DNA from: JAITWN01 sp964437335
Lineage (GTDB): Bacteria > Pseudomonadota > Gammaproteobacteria > SZUA-140
Length of the DNA: 64,000 nucleotides
Assembly: GCA_964437335.1 (NCBI GenBank)
Contig: CAYTGL010000003.1
Location: forward strand, 62,001-126,000
Direction of reading: 5' to 3'
In this document: positions 16,065-25,472 of the stretch, one piece after another
Numbering within the stretch: position 1 is the stretch's first letter
Layout: each line of letters begins with the position of its first letter
Translations under genes and position numbers: made by a program
Notes under the pieces: generated by a model
The model's database searches: none
The model's input: the letters and a program-made list of their open reading frames with translations, nothing else
Told to the model about the DNA's origin: nothing

Positions 16065-17529
16065 AACATTCGCTTCCCTGCGCGCCCAGGGCTACAACCG
16101 CATCCCGGTATTGCGTGAAGTTTCCGCTGACCTCGATACACCACTCAGCATTTATCTGAAGCTTGCGAACAGGCCCTACAGTTACCTGTTCGAATCGGTT
16201 CAGGGCGGAGAGAAATGGGGGCGATATTCGATCATCGGCCTGCCCTGCCGCACCGTGTTGCAAATCAACGGTCACACGGTCTCGGTCCAGACCGATGGCA
16301 AGGAGACAAGCCGCGAGCTGATCACCGATCCGCTGGCATGGATCGAAACCTTCCGGGCGCGCTACCGTATACCGGATCTCCCGGAGTTGCCGCGTTTCTC
16401 CGGCGGCCTGGTCGGCTACTTCGCCTACGATACCGTGCGTTATATCGAGCCGCGCCTCGCGCGCTGCCCCCATCCCGACGCCCTTGGTACGCCCGATATC
16501 CTGCTGATGGTCAGTGATCAGGTCGTCGTCTACGACAATCTGCGCAGCCGTTTGTATATCGTGGTCTATGTCGATGCTGAAGCGGCCGACGCGCTGGCGT
16601 TGGCGGAGCGGACACTCGACGGTCTGGAGACGCGCCTCGGCGGCGCGATCGAGCGCCAGGCGGGACCGTCCGGCGGTTTCGCGGTCGGCGAGCGGGATTT
16701 CGTCTCGGAATTCACCCGCGAGGATTTTGAAGCGGCAGTGCGCCGGGCGAAGGAATACATCGTCGAGGGCGACGTCATGCAGGTGGTGTTATCGCAGCGC
16801 CTCAGTATTCCCTACAAGGCCTCGTCTCTCGATCTCTATCGGGGTCTGCGCCGACTCAACCCCTCGCCGTACATGTATTACCTCGACCTCAAGGATTTTC
16901 ATATCGTCGGCTCTTCGCCCGAGATCCTGGTGCGCCTCGAGGGCGATCTGGTGACCGTGCGTCCGATCGCCGGCACGCGCCCGCGCGGCGCAAACGAGGA
17001 GCAGGACAGGCAACTGGAGCAGGAACTGCTGGCCGACCCGAAAGAGCGCGCCGAGCACCTGATGCTGATCGATCTCGGACGCAACGACGTCGGCCGGGTT
17101 GCGCAAACCGGCAGCGTCCGTCTGACCGAACGTATGATCATTGAACGCTATTCACATGTGATGCATATCGTCTCCAATGTCACCGGGCGGCTTGGCCCCG
17201 GGCTGTCGGCGCTCGACGTGCTGCGCGCGACGTTTCCTGCCGGCACGGTCTCCGGCGCGCCGAAGGTGCGGGCGATGGAGATCATCGACGAACTGGAGCC
17301 GCTCAAGCGCGGTGTCTACGCGGGCGCGGTCGGCTACATCGGCTGGAACGGGAACATGGATACCGCGATCGCGATACGCACCGCGGTGATACGCGACGGG
17401 CGCTTGCATATACAGGTCGGCGCCGGTATCGTCGCCGATTCGATTCCCGAGAAGGAATGGGAAGAGACGATGAACAAGGGACGGGCGATGTTCAGAGCGG
17501 TGTCGCTGGTCGGCTCCGGGCTGAAATAA
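16054..17529 (+). CDS. trpE: Anthranilate synthase component I TrpE
   Basis: 491 aa chorismate-utilising enzyme. The N-terminal feedback region contains LFESVQGGEKWGRYS, where an ESV..G..GR motif binds tryptophan. The C-terminal catalytic domain has PIAGTRPRG, DLGRNDVGRV, the FPAGTVSGAPK motif and IQVGAGIVADS. With TrpG it makes anthranilate from chorismate and glutamine. No trp leader peptide or attenuator was found in the overlapping upstream gene. Confidence 0.97.
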   Translation: MTPETFASLRAQGYNRIPVLREVSADLDTPLSIYLKLANRPYSYLFESVQGGEKWGRYSIIGLPCRTVLQINGHTVSVQTDGKETSRELITDPLAWIETFRARYRIPDLPELPRFSGGLVGYFAYDTVRYIEPRLARCPHPDALGTPDILLMVSDQVVVYDNLRSRLYIVVYVDAEAADALALAERTLDGLETRLGGAIERQAGPSGGFAVGERDFVSEFTREDFEAAVRRAKEYIVEGDVMQVVLSQRLSIPYKASSLDLYRGLRRLNPSPYMYYLDLKDFHIVGSSPEILVRLEGDLVTVRPIAGTRPRGANEEQDRQLEQELLADPKERAEHLMLIDLGRNDVGRVAQTGSVRLTERMIIERYSHVMHIVSNVTGRLGPGLSALDVLRATFPAGTVSGAPKVRAMEIIDELEPLKRGVYAGAVGYIGWNGNMDTAIAIRTAVIRDGRLHIQVGAGIVADSIPEKEWEETMNKGRAMFRAVSLVGSGLK

Positions 17530-17857
17530 CCGGCGCCGGCGCGCATCCGGCGATCACGTCCGCGCTGTAATAATAGTGAAAAATTCGCATATCGAAAGTC
17601 ATTCACCGCATATCGCATTTATCGTTTCTTCCCGTCATTCAATGTCGAACACTGTCGACAATGACATACGGAATCGGCCACGCGCCGCTTCGCGAAGGTT
17701 ATCCGGATCGATGTTTATCTGGATCATAATCAGTCGGTTGTTATCCGATTTCCGTGGTATCGATGTGTTGGCACGCCGGCTGCAATCTCCTGGACAACGG
17801 AATCTGCGGGAACCATCGGGAGCCCGAGAGATGATTCTGAATCAAAGGAGATTGACC
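17530..17857. other. Intergenic region after trpE
   Basis: About 330 bp without a supported gene, A+T-richer than the flanks. An open frame runs in from 17576 upstream of the small membrane protein start, but its translation is Ser/Arg-rich and featureless, so I treat it as non-coding. It likely holds the promoter of the next gene. Confidence 0.45.
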
Positions 17858-18130
17858 ATGACTCGTTTCAGCAATATCGGATACATCGACCGCACCGTTC
17901 GTTATCTGGCAGGCGGTGTTTTACTGGCGGGCGTATTACTGTTTCTGTTTCCTCCCGCCCTGACGTTCATCGCGACTTATGCCGTCCTCACCGCGATTGT
18001 CGGTTGGGAACCTGCTTATGCATTCCTGTCATCCATGAATTCAGTCGCTTTTCATTGGGTGAAAAAAATTGCGCCACAGTTCACACAAACGCCGCAGTAC
18101 ACGCAAACGAGAGTGCCGGCGCACGGCTAG
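17858..18130 (+). CDS. Small inner-membrane protein (DUF2892 / YgaP-like transmembrane domain)
   Basis: 90 aa from the ATG at 17858, chosen because AAAGGAG lies seven bases upstream. The N-terminal NIGYIDRTVRYLAGG motif and two membrane helices (about residues 17-33 and 35-55) match the DUF2892 family, whose members share the C-terminal membrane part of the rhodanese YgaP. The function is unknown. A strong intrinsic terminator follows, so it is a single-gene unit. Confidence 0.8.
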   Translation: MTRFSNIGYIDRTVRYLAGGVLLAGVLLFLFPPALTFIATYAVLTAIVGWEPAYAFLSSMNSVAFHWVKKIAPQFTQTPQYTQTRVPAHG

Positions 18131-18170
18131 TTCCTCGCTATCGTCTGTATTTCCTGCAATCCTCCCCTTC

Positions 18171-18211
18171 GAAGCACCCCCGCACCCCTCCGGGGGCGCT
18201 TCATTTTTATT
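18171..18211 (+). terminator. Rho-independent terminator
   Basis: A 12-bp stem with one mismatch (GAAGCACCCCCG, 18171-18182, paired with CGGGGGCGCTTC, 18191-18202) and an 8-base loop is followed by ATTTTTATTT. It ends the transcript of the small DUF2892 gene. Confidence 0.9.
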
Positions 18212-18367
18212 TCACAATGCCGTGTCAGAATCGTGCATGTACCATGTTGGCGTTCAAGGCGAGCCTCCACAGGCGCGAGCACACCACATCAATGCAACAA
18301 GGTCGAAACAGGAGTGCCTTGATCCTTCTGTAGTCTGTTTTCCGTAGCATGGTTGTTGCGAATGTTG

Positions 18368-19972
18368 ATGAGTTTCCAAAAAAGATTTCACGGCGTCATG
18401 TCTGTCGAGCGGCTGCAAGACAGGTCAGATTTTCACCCTGTCCTGAGCAGGGATGTGGCGGAGGTCTTTCTCGTCGCGGCGGATCTGATCGGGAAAACCC
18501 TGGAACCGGAGCAGGCGATAGGCGACATCCTGAAGCTGCTTGCCGATCGTCTGCAGCTCGACAAGGGGCGGGTCGTATTGCCGGACAGGGATTCCGGAGT
18601 CCTGCGTATCCGGTATTCCCACGGTCTTAGCGAGGATGAACGTGCGCGGGGCATCTACGCGCTGGGCGAAGGCGTCACCGGCCGGGTCATGATGGACGGC
18701 AGTATCGCGCTGGTGCCCGACATCAGCAAGGAGCCGGAGTACCTGGCCCGCGTCTTCAACAAGGCCAGGATGCACAGTGACGAAATCGCGTTCATCGCCG
18801 TGCCGATCATGCAGGACGAACGGCCCATCGGAGTCCTGGCGGTCAATCCCGTTCACGGCGATTCCGTCGGTTTTGACATTGGGCTTTATGTCCTTCAGGT
18901 GCTGGCGTCGATGATCGGGCAGATCCTGAGAATCAACAGCCTGGTCAAGGAAAGGACGCGCGATCTGATTTCCGAGAACCGCGCCCTCAAGAATGCGCGC
19001 TATATGGATGGGGCGAGTTACGGGATCCTCGGCAAGAGCCAGGCGCTGCTGCAGGCGCAGCAGAACGCATTGCGCGCGGCGTCGTCGGAAGCCACCGTGA
19101 TGCTCGTCGGGGAATCGGGAACCGGCAAGGAGAAGTTCGCGCGGCTGATCCATTTTTCCGGAGTCCGCAGGGGCCAGCCCTTCATCTGCATCAACTGCGC
19201 GGCGATACCGGAGAACCTTCTGGAATCCGAACTGTTCGGCCATGAGAAGGGCAGTTTTACCGGAGCGACGGGTACGCACACCGGCAAATTCGAGCTTGCG
19301 TCGGGGGGGACGCTGTTTCTGGACGAGATCGGCGACATGAACATCGATCTGCAGGCGAAACTGCTGCGCGCGCTGCAGGAGCAGACCATACAGCGTATCG
19401 GCGGACGAAACGAGATCGCCATCGACGTACGCATCATCACGGCCACCCACAAGAACCTGCAGAATCTGGTGAACAACGGGGAATTCAGGCTTGACCTGTA
19501 CTATCGCCTCAACGTCATCCCCATCAGCCTTCCCGCCCTGAGGGAGCGCAAGGGAGACATTCGCCTGCTGGCGATCTATTTTCTGCACAGGGAGAATCAC
19601 CGTTACGGGCGCAACATCATCCTGCAGGAGGATGCGCTGGCGCTGCTGGAGCGATACGACTGGCCCGGCAATATCCGGCAGCTTGAGAATGTCATCGAAC
19701 GGACGGTGATCATGACCGACCGGAATCCGGTGATGACCGGTGATATCGAGAAGATCCTCGCGGAAGAGGCCCGCATTCAGTCCACGGCCGAATACCGCCC
19801 GCTGCCGGCGATGATCGGCCGTCCCTACGCCCGTGTCCGGGAACAGGAAAGGAAGATTATCGTGGATGCTCTTCAGCAGTCCGGGGGGAACAAGACGCAG
19901 GCGGCGAAACAACTGGGACTGACGGCCCGGCAATTACATTACCGCCTCGCAAAACTGGAAATCCAGCCCTGA
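18368..19972 (+). CDS. NifA-like sigma-54-dependent transcriptional activator (GAF-AAA+-Fis HTH)
   Basis: About 534 aa; starts at TTG 18353, ATG 18362, 18368 and 18398 share the frame and none has a strong ribosome-binding site. An N-terminal GAF domain (about 35-190) precedes the AAA+ domain with Walker A GESGTGKE (residues 248-255), Walker B LFLDEIG and the sigma-54 contact loop. That loop reads GSFTGA (residues 295-300) instead of the usual GAFTGA. A Fis-type helix-turn-helix (KTQAAKQLGLTARQLHYRL) closes the protein. The order and similarity are those of NifA, but no nif genes are nearby, so its target is unknown. Confidence 0.9.
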   Translation: MSFQKRFHGVMSVERLQDRSDFHPVLSRDVAEVFLVAADLIGKTLEPEQAIGDILKLLADRLQLDKGRVVLPDRDSGVLRIRYSHGLSEDERARGIYALGEGVTGRVMMDGSIALVPDISKEPEYLARVFNKARMHSDEIAFIAVPIMQDERPIGVLAVNPVHGDSVGFDIGLYVLQVLASMIGQILRINSLVKERTRDLISENRALKNARYMDGASYGILGKSQALLQAQQNALRAASSEATVMLVGESGTGKEKFARLIHFSGVRRGQPFICINCAAIPENLLESELFGHEKGSFTGATGTHTGKFELASGGTLFLDEIGDMNIDLQAKLLRALQEQTIQRIGGRNEIAIDVRIITATHKNLQNLVNNGEFRLDLYYRLNVIPISLPALRERKGDIRLLAIYFLHRENHRYGRNIILQEDALALLERYDWPGNIRQLENVIERTVIMTDRNPVMTGDIEKILAEEARIQSTAEYRPLPAMIGRPYARVREQERKIIVDALQQSGGNKTQAAKQLGLTARQLHYRLAKLEIQP

Positions 19973-20058
19973 CAGGTCACCCGATCATCCGGCGGTAGAC
20001 CGCCCGTCCGCGCCCCTGCATGGTCGCACGGCGCAAGACCGGTTATGATGTGCAGTCT

Positions 20059-20640
20059 ATGTTGATGATGATCGATAATTACGACTCTTTCACTTACAAC
20101 CTGGTGCAGTATTTCGGAGAACTGGGCCAGGAAGTGACGGTTGTACGCAATGACCGGATCGACGTCGCGGGGATCGAACGTCTCGCGCCGTCGCGGATCG
20201 TAATCTCTCCCGGTCCCGGGACGCCGGATGATGCCGGCATCTCGATGGAAGTCATCCGCACGCTGGCCGGCCGCATACCGGTGCTGGGCGTCTGTCTTGG
20301 TCACCAGGCCATCGGCCAGGTCTACGGGGGACATGTCGTGCACGCCCGGGTCATCATGCACGGCAAGACCTCGATGATTCATCACCGGGACGAAGGCGTG
20401 TTCCGGGGGCTGCCGAATCCGTTCGAAGCGACGCGCTATCATTCCCTGGTCGTCGACCGGGCGACGTTGCCCGATTGCCTCGAAATCACCGCATGGACCG
20501 AAACCGACGCCGCCGATATCGATGAAATCATGGGCCTGCGCCATCGGAACCTTGCCGTCGAAGGGGTACAATTTCATCCCGAATCGATTCTGACTGCCTG
20601 CGGTCGTCAGCTACTGAAGAACTTTCTGGGGTCAGAGTAG
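20059..20640 (+). CDS. trpG: Anthranilate synthase component II TrpG (glutamine amidotransferase)
   Basis: 193 aa from the ATG at 20059; upstream in-frame codons from 20020 are not conserved. It has the start MIDNYDSFTYNLVQ, the nucleophile elbow GVCLGHQ with the catalytic Cys, and QFHPES with the catalytic His and Glu. It supplies ammonia to TrpE. The last codons read ...NFLGSE and the stop lies within a GGGGTCAGAGTAG sequence resembling the dispersed repeat found elsewhere in this window. trpD follows after 16 bp. Confidence 0.96.
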   Translation: MLMMIDNYDSFTYNLVQYFGELGQEVTVVRNDRIDVAGIERLAPSRIVISPGPGTPDDAGISMEVIRTLAGRIPVLGVCLGHQAIGQVYGGHVVHARVIMHGKTSMIHHRDEGVFRGLPNPFEATRYHSLVVDRATLPDCLEITAWTETDAADIDEIMGLRHRNLAVEGVQFHPESILTACGRQLLKNFLGSE

Positions 20641-20656
20641 ACTGAGGTAAACGGCC

Positions 20657-21676
20657 ATGGACATGCAATCGGCAATTCGCGCGGTTACCGAGCGCCGCGA
20701 CCTGACGGCGGCCGAAATGACGGCGGTGATGCGCCTGATCATGACTGGTCAGGCGACGCCGGCGCAGATCGGCGGCTTCCTGGTCGGTCTGCGCATGAAG
20801 GGCGAGACGGTCGATGAGATTGCCGCGGCGGCGCGCCTGATGCGTGAGCTTGCGGCCCGGGTCGAGGTCGAAGGCGCACACCTCGTCGATACCTGCGGGA
20901 CCGGTGGCGATGGAGCCCATACTTTCAATATATCGACCGCGAGCGCCTTCGTTGTCGCCGCGGCCGGTGGCAAGGTCGCGAAGCATGGCAATCGCTCGGT
21001 GTCGAGCAAGTGCGGCAGCGCAGACCTGCTCGAGGCCGCCGGTGTCCGTATCGATTTGAATCCCGGCCAGGTTGCTCGCTGCATTGACGAAGTCGGCGTC
21101 GGTTTCATGTTCGCGCCGATGCATCACAGCGCGATGAAGCATGCGATCGGCCCGCGCCGCGAGATGGGCGTGCGCACGCTGTTCAACCTGCTGGGCCCGC
21201 TGACGAATCCGGCGCACGCACCGAATCAGGTCATCGGCGTATTCAGCGACCGGTGGCTGGAGCCGGTCGCGCGTGTGCTCGGCAAGCTTGGCAGCCGCCA
21301 TGTGCTGGTCGTGCATGCCGCGGACGGAATGGACGAGATCAGCATCTCCGGGCCAACCCATATCGCCGAGATGAAAGACGGCGACGTCGCGCGCTACACG
21401 ATTACCCCGGAACAGTTCGGACTGAAACCGGCCGCATCAGACAGCCTCGTCGTCGACAGCAGCGCGCGCAGTCTCGAGATCGTGCTCGGAGTACTCGACG
21501 GCAGGCCGGGCCCGGCCGCTGATATCGTCGCGCTGAATGCCGGTGCGGCAATCTATGTCGCGGACCTGGCCGCGACGCTGGCCGAAGGCATCGAACGCGC
21601 GCAAGCCGTGATTGCGAGCGGCGATGCGCGCGTCAGGCTCGAAGAGTTGACCAGGGTGTCGCAGGCGCTGCAGTGA
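20657..21676 (+). CDS. trpD: Anthranilate phosphoribosyltransferase TrpD
   Basis: 339 aa, standard length. The PRPP-binding segment DTCGTGGDGAHTFNIST and the following KHGNRSVSSKCGSADLLEA are typical, as is GPLTNPA. It transfers the phosphoribosyl group of PRPP to anthranilate. Its TGA overlaps the GTG start of trpC (GTGA), so trpDC are coupled. Confidence 0.97.
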   Translation: MDMQSAIRAVTERRDLTAAEMTAVMRLIMTGQATPAQIGGFLVGLRMKGETVDEIAAAARLMRELAARVEVEGAHLVDTCGTGGDGAHTFNISTASAFVVAAAGGKVAKHGNRSVSSKCGSADLLEAAGVRIDLNPGQVARCIDEVGVGFMFAPMHHSAMKHAIGPRREMGVRTLFNLLGPLTNPAHAPNQVIGVFSDRWLEPVARVLGKLGSRHVLVVHAADGMDEISISGPTHIAEMKDGDVARYTITPEQFGLKPAASDSLVVDSSARSLEIVLGVLDGRPGPAADIVALNAGAAIYVADLAATLAEGIERAQAVIASGDARVRLEELTRVSQALQ

Positions 21677-22470
21677 GCCCTAAACCCGATATCCTGAAAC
21701 GCATCCTGCGCCGCAAGGCCGAGGAAGTCGTCGAACGCAGCCGCGCGCTGCCTCTGCGCGAGTTGAGCGCCCGGGTTGAACAGGCCTCGCCGCCGCGCGA
21801 TTTTCAGGGGGCTCTGCGGGAAAAAATTGCGGCGGGCAAGGCCGGCGTGATCGCGGAGATCAAGCGCGCATCGCCAAGTCGCGGGATTCTGCGCGAGGTT
21901 TTCGATCCCGCCGCAATCGCGGCCTCATATGAGGCAGGCGGCGCGGCCTGCCTGTCCGTACTGACGGATCGCGACTTTTTCCAGGGTGACGATGCGCATC
22001 TGCGCGCGGCGCGGGCCGCCTGCGCGCTGCCGGTGCTGCGCAAGGATTTTGTCATTGATGCGTACCAGGTCTATGAGTCGCGGGCACTCGGTGCTGATTG
22101 CATCCTGCTGATCGTCGCCGCGCTCGGGGACGCGCAGCTGACCGAATACGCAGGTCTGGCCGCGCATCTCGACCTCGACGTGCTGGTCGAGGTCCACGAC
22201 GCCGAAGAGCTCGACCGCGCGCTCGCCCTCGATATCCCGCTGATCGGCATCAACAACCGTGATCTGCGCACCTTCGAGACCCGGATCGATATCACGCTCG
22301 ATCTGTTGTCGTCGATTCACGGCGACCGCCGGGTGATCACCGAAAGCGGGATCCATGACCGCGAGGATGTCCGGCGTCTGCAAACGGCCGGCGTCCACGC
22401 CTTCCTCGTCGGAGAAGCCTTCATGCGGGCCGCGGACCCCGGCAGCGAGCTGAAACGTCTGTTTGGCTAA
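21673..22470 (+). CDS. trpC: Indole-3-glycerol phosphate synthase TrpC
   Basis: 265 aa from a GTG at 21673. The TIM-barrel catalytic motifs are EIKRASPSRG (Lys and Ser), VLRKDFVID (Lys), EVHDAEEL, IGINNRDL and ITESGI. It is monofunctional, without the TrpF fusion found in enterobacteria. It closes a trpGDC unit whose order matches Pseudomonas. Confidence 0.97.
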   Translation: MSPKPDILKRILRRKAEEVVERSRALPLRELSARVEQASPPRDFQGALREKIAAGKAGVIAEIKRASPSRGILREVFDPAAIAASYEAGGAACLSVLTDRDFFQGDDAHLRAARAACALPVLRKDFVIDAYQVYESRALGADCILLIVAALGDAQLTEYAGLAAHLDLDVLVEVHDAEELDRALALDIPLIGINNRDLRTFETRIDITLDLLSSIHGDRRVITESGIHDREDVRRLQTAGVHAFLVGEAFMRAADPGSELKRLFG

Positions 22471-22548
22471 AGACGGCCACCGGTGGGCCGATATCTTCGC
22501 AAATGGTCGCCCTTCCAGGCGCCTCATGAGACAAAAAGGATATCGGTT

Positions 22549-23799
22549 ATGCGCGGTCGCACAGTATTCCTCACGACTACTGTACTTACGCTGACAGTTA
22601 CAGCAGGCAGCGCGCTTGCGTTGCCGTTCGACTCCCCCGATCCGCGTTCCTTTGCGATGGGCGGCGCCGGGGTGGCTTCCGGCACAAGCGCCAACGCAGT
22701 ATTCCTCAATCCCGCCTTACTGGCCGCGCATCGAGACAGCGACCGCTTCAGTCTCGAACTGCCAGTCGTCGCCGGCCGGTTACGGGAGCAGGACGATGTG
22801 ATCGATGCGATCAACGATTTCGACGACAATAATCCGATGTCGAGATTCGATAACGCAATCATTAACTACAATCCGGCAAATCCGGGCAGCGTGGACGAGG
22901 TCATTGATGCCGGTGAGGCGCTTATCTCCTCGTTAGACAGCATTTCCGACAAGGTGCTGCAAGTCGAGGGGAGTGCTGCGGTCGTAGTCGGGATCCCCAG
23001 TGAGCGTCTGGGCGTGTCGGTGTATGCGAATACCTTCGTGCTTGGCGGAGCGCTGGGCAACTTCTCGGATGAGGACCGCGAGTTGATCCAGCAGGCCATC
23101 GATGCCGCCGCCGGCGGCGGAGCGATCGATATCGATACCATCAATGAATTTACCTCGACGATGAACGCGAGATTTGTTCAGGTGACGGAGATCGGTGTGG
23201 GCATCGCCCGAAAATTTGACCAGCTTGGCGGCGTATCACTTGGCGTGACGCCGAAGCTGATGGTGGTGAACACCTATGACTACATCTTTGTCGGTGATGA
23301 CATCGACGATGTCGAGATCGATCTCGACCAGGGGGAGCGCAGCGATACCGAGGTAAATTTCGACATCGGCGCGGCTAAGGACTTTGGCAGCGGATGGCAG
23401 CTTGGCCTTACGATCAAGAACCTGATCCCCAGGGAATATACGACTGCCGCCGGTAACAGGATCAAGCTCGACCCGATGGTCCGCGTCGGCATGGCTTTCC
23501 GGCCACCACCGCTGGAGTGGATTACGGTTGCCGCCGATCTTGATCTGACCGAAAGCGAGCCTGCCGGCCTCGAAAGCAAGACTCAGTACGTCGGCGTCGG
23601 CGTCGAGTTTGACGCCTATCGTTCCCTGCAATTGCGCCTCGGCTATCGCCAGAATCTCAGCAGCCTCCCGTCCAATCTCGACAGCAGCGTGTACAGCGCT
23701 GGCTTCGGCTTCTCGCCGCTCGGCTTCCATATAGATGCCGCGGTCGCCGGCAACAGCGATGACATTGGCGCGGCACTGCAACTGGGGTTCAGGTTCTAA
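22549..23799 (+). CDS. Outer-membrane beta-barrel protein of the conjugal-transfer TraF-like family
   Basis: 416 aa from the ATG at 22549 (AAAAAGGA eight bases upstream). A signal peptide ends near ALA-LPF. A FADL-like start (DPRSFAMGGAGVASGTSANAVFLNPA) and a C-terminal barrel ending in Gly-Phe-Arg-Phe follow. This family (TraF_2) is named after a plasmid protein but is common in chromosomes without conjugation genes, as here; its function is unknown. The gene ends at a bidirectional terminator. Confidence 0.78.
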   Translation: MRGRTVFLTTTVLTLTVTAGSALALPFDSPDPRSFAMGGAGVASGTSANAVFLNPALLAAHRDSDRFSLELPVVAGRLREQDDVIDAINDFDDNNPMSRFDNAIINYNPANPGSVDEVIDAGEALISSLDSISDKVLQVEGSAAVVVGIPSERLGVSVYANTFVLGGALGNFSDEDRELIQQAIDAAAGGGAIDIDTINEFTSTMNARFVQVTEIGVGIARKFDQLGGVSLGVTPKLMVVNTYDYIFVGDDIDDVEIDLDQGERSDTEVNFDIGAAKDFGSGWQLGLTIKNLIPREYTTAAGNRIKLDPMVRVGMAFRPPPLEWITVAADLDLTESEPAGLESKTQYVGVGVEFDAYRSLQLRLGYRQNLSSLPSNLDSSVYSAGFGFSPLGFHIDAAVAGNSDDIGAALQLGFRF

Positions 23800-23813
23800 A
23801 CATCAGACATGGC

Positions 23814-23851
23814 AAAAGGGTCAGACCCTATTAATAGGGTCTGACCCTTTT
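23814..23851. terminator. Bidirectional terminator: perfect 38-bp palindrome
   Basis: A perfect palindrome with 19-base arms (from AAAAGGGTCAGACCC inward to TATTAATA) lies between two convergent genes. Each arm begins or ends with A/T runs, so it can terminate transcription both ways. Each arm contains the smaller hyphenated palindrome GGGTCAGACCC, which recurs elsewhere in the window. Confidence 0.9.
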
Positions 23852-23854
23852 TGT

Positions 23855-24493
23855 TTATCTCGTACCGAACACGACGATCGTCTTGCCCTTCGCGGTAATC
23901 AGGCTCTGAGCCTCGAGATTCTTCAGCACGCGGCCGACCATTTCGCGCGAGCAACCGACGATGCGCCCGAGTTCCTGGCGGGTGATGCGGATCTGCATGC
24001 CGTCCGGATGCGTGATCGCGTCCGGCTGCTGGCACAGCTCGAGCAGAGTGCGGGCGACGCGACCGGATACGTCCATGAACGCGAGTCGCCCGACCATGCT
24101 GCTGGTGCGGCGCAGGCGCAGCGCCATCTGGGACGCGAGTTCGAACAGGATCTCAGGATGCTGGGCGGCGACCTGGCGGAATTTGTCATAGTTGATCTCG
24201 GCGAGATCGCACTGCGCACGCGCCTTGACCCAGGCGCTGCGGCCGGTCTTGTCCTTGTCGAACAGCCCCATCTCGCCGAAGAAATCTCCGGTATTCAGGT
24301 AGGCGAGCACAATCTCGTGACCGTCGTCGTCCTCATGCAGCACTGCGACCGAGCCTTCAACGATGTAATAAAGCGAGTTCGGCGCATCGCCGCGATAGAT
24401 GATGACGCTCTTCGGCGGATAACGCCTGCGATGGCAGTGGCCAAGAAACTTTTCAATGGCGGGAGTGATGATTTTTCGACGTAATTGCGTCAT
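23855..24493 (-). CDS. crp: Crp/Vfr-type cyclic-nucleotide-responsive transcriptional regulator
   Basis: 212 aa. The cNMP-binding domain (residues about 20-120) contains GDFFGEMGLF and an RSAWVKARAQC stretch close to the CRP phosphate-binding cassette. The recognition helix region TRQELGRIVGCSREMVGRVLK is nearly the same as that of E. coli CRP and P. aeruginosa Vfr, so it should bind TGTGA-N6-TCACA-type sites. Position next to trpGDC on one side and an OsmC gene and speD on the other matches vfr of Pseudomonas. Confidence 0.93.
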   Translation of the reverse strand: MTQLRRKIITPAIEKFLGHCHRRRYPPKSVIIYRGDAPNSLYYIVEGSVAVLHEDDDGHEIVLAYLNTGDFFGEMGLFDKDKTGRSAWVKARAQCDLAEINYDKFRQVAAQHPEILFELASQMALRLRRTSSMVGRLAFMDVSGRVARTLLELCQQPDAITHPDGMQIRITRQELGRIVGCSREMVGRVLKNLEAQSLITAKGKTIVVFGTR

Positions 24494-24633
24494 GATGATC
24501 CTCGATACCGTGCCCCGACAGGCGGGTGTTGATATCGCCCGATGGTGAGCGACTCGTCAGTGATATCGGTAATTCCGTGTAAAAGTTTAGGGGAAATGAT
24601 GACCAGGCGGGCGGCAGAACCGGGGCTGTTTCC

Positions 24634-25056
24634 ATGAAGGCGCGCATCAGGTGGGTCGAGGGGGCGCAATTCGTCGGCGAGTCGGGCAGCGGGCATGCGC
24701 TGGTGACCGACGGGCCGGTGGACGGCGGCGGCCGCAACCTCGGGTTTCGCCCGATGGAATTGCTGCTGCTCGGCACCGGCGGCTGCACCGCTTATGACGT
24801 CGTCGAAATCCTGCGCAAGTCGCGCCAGCCGGTCGATGACTGCGTCGTCGAACTCGAGGCCGAGCGCGCGACCGAGCCGCCGAAGGTGTTTACCCGCATC
24901 CATATCCATTTCATCGTGACCGGCAAGGGCCTGAGCGAGGCCGCGGTCCAGCGTGCCGTCGAGTTGTCCAGCGAGAAGTACTGCTCGGCGTCGATCCTGA
25001 TGCGCCGTGCCGGCGTCGAGATGAGTCACGATTTCGAGATCCGGGAGGGCGCGTGA
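24634..25056 (+). CDS. OsmC-family protein (YhfA-like)
   Basis: 140 aa OsmC/Ohr-fold protein. The reactive-Cys positions are in GTGGCTAYDVVEIL (Cys near residue 51) and SEKYCSASILM (near residue 115), the pair that reduces hydroperoxides in true OsmC/Ohr. E. coli YhfA is likewise divergent from crp, which supports the assignment. Its physiological substrate is unknown. Its stop overlaps the next start by four bases. Confidence 0.88.
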   Translation: MKARIRWVEGAQFVGESGSGHALVTDGPVDGGGRNLGFRPMELLLLGTGGCTAYDVVEILRKSRQPVDDCVVELEAERATEPPKVFTRIHIHFIVTGKGLSEAAVQRAVELSSEKYCSASILMRRAGVEMSHDFEIREGA

Positions 25057-25472
25057 GCGAACCGGTGCGCCCCCCGGCGACCGCCGGGCTGCGCCACATC
25101 GCGCTGCACGCGCGCAATTTCGAGCTGCTCGAGCGTTTCTATGTCGATCTGCTCGGCATGCAGGTCGAGTGGCGCCCGGACCCCGACAACGTCTATCTGA
25201 CCTCCGGCTGCGACAACCTCGCGCTGCATCGCGCAACTGCGGACTTCTCGCGACTGGAATGTCAATCCCTTGATCACATTGGATTTATCCTGAAGGCCCC
25301 GGAACATGTCGACGCCTGGCACCGGTTCCTGTCGGGGCAGGGCGTGCCGCTGCAGTCGGCGCCACGCACCCACCGCGATGGCGCCCGCAGTTTTTATTGT
25401 CGGGATCCCGATGGTAATTCGGTACAGCTGATCTACCATCCGCCGCTCGCCGGGAAGGTCGATTCGGCTTGA
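25053..25472 (+). CDS. VOC-family (glyoxalase/bleomycin-resistance fold) protein
   Basis: 139 aa. The start LRHIALHARNFELLERFYVDLLGM and the end FYCRDPDGNSVQLIYHP show the two betaalphabetabetabeta modules with His and Glu-type metal positions (His at residue 12, a later His and Gln/Glu). The substrate cannot be predicted. It begins with GTG overlapping the OsmC-like stop (GTGA), so the two genes form one unit. Confidence 0.85.
   Translation: MSEPVRPPATAGLRHIALHARNFELLERFYVDLLGMQVEWRPDPDNVYLTSGCDNLALHRATADFSRLECQSLDHIGFILKAPEHVDAWHRFLSGQGVPLQSAPRTHRDGARSFYCRDPDGNSVQLIYHPPLAGKVDSA

Noticed and set aside
22549..23799. Evidence of a conjugative element from the TraF-like gene
   Set aside because: No other transfer, integrase or plasmid gene is nearby, and this family is common in ordinary chromosomes.
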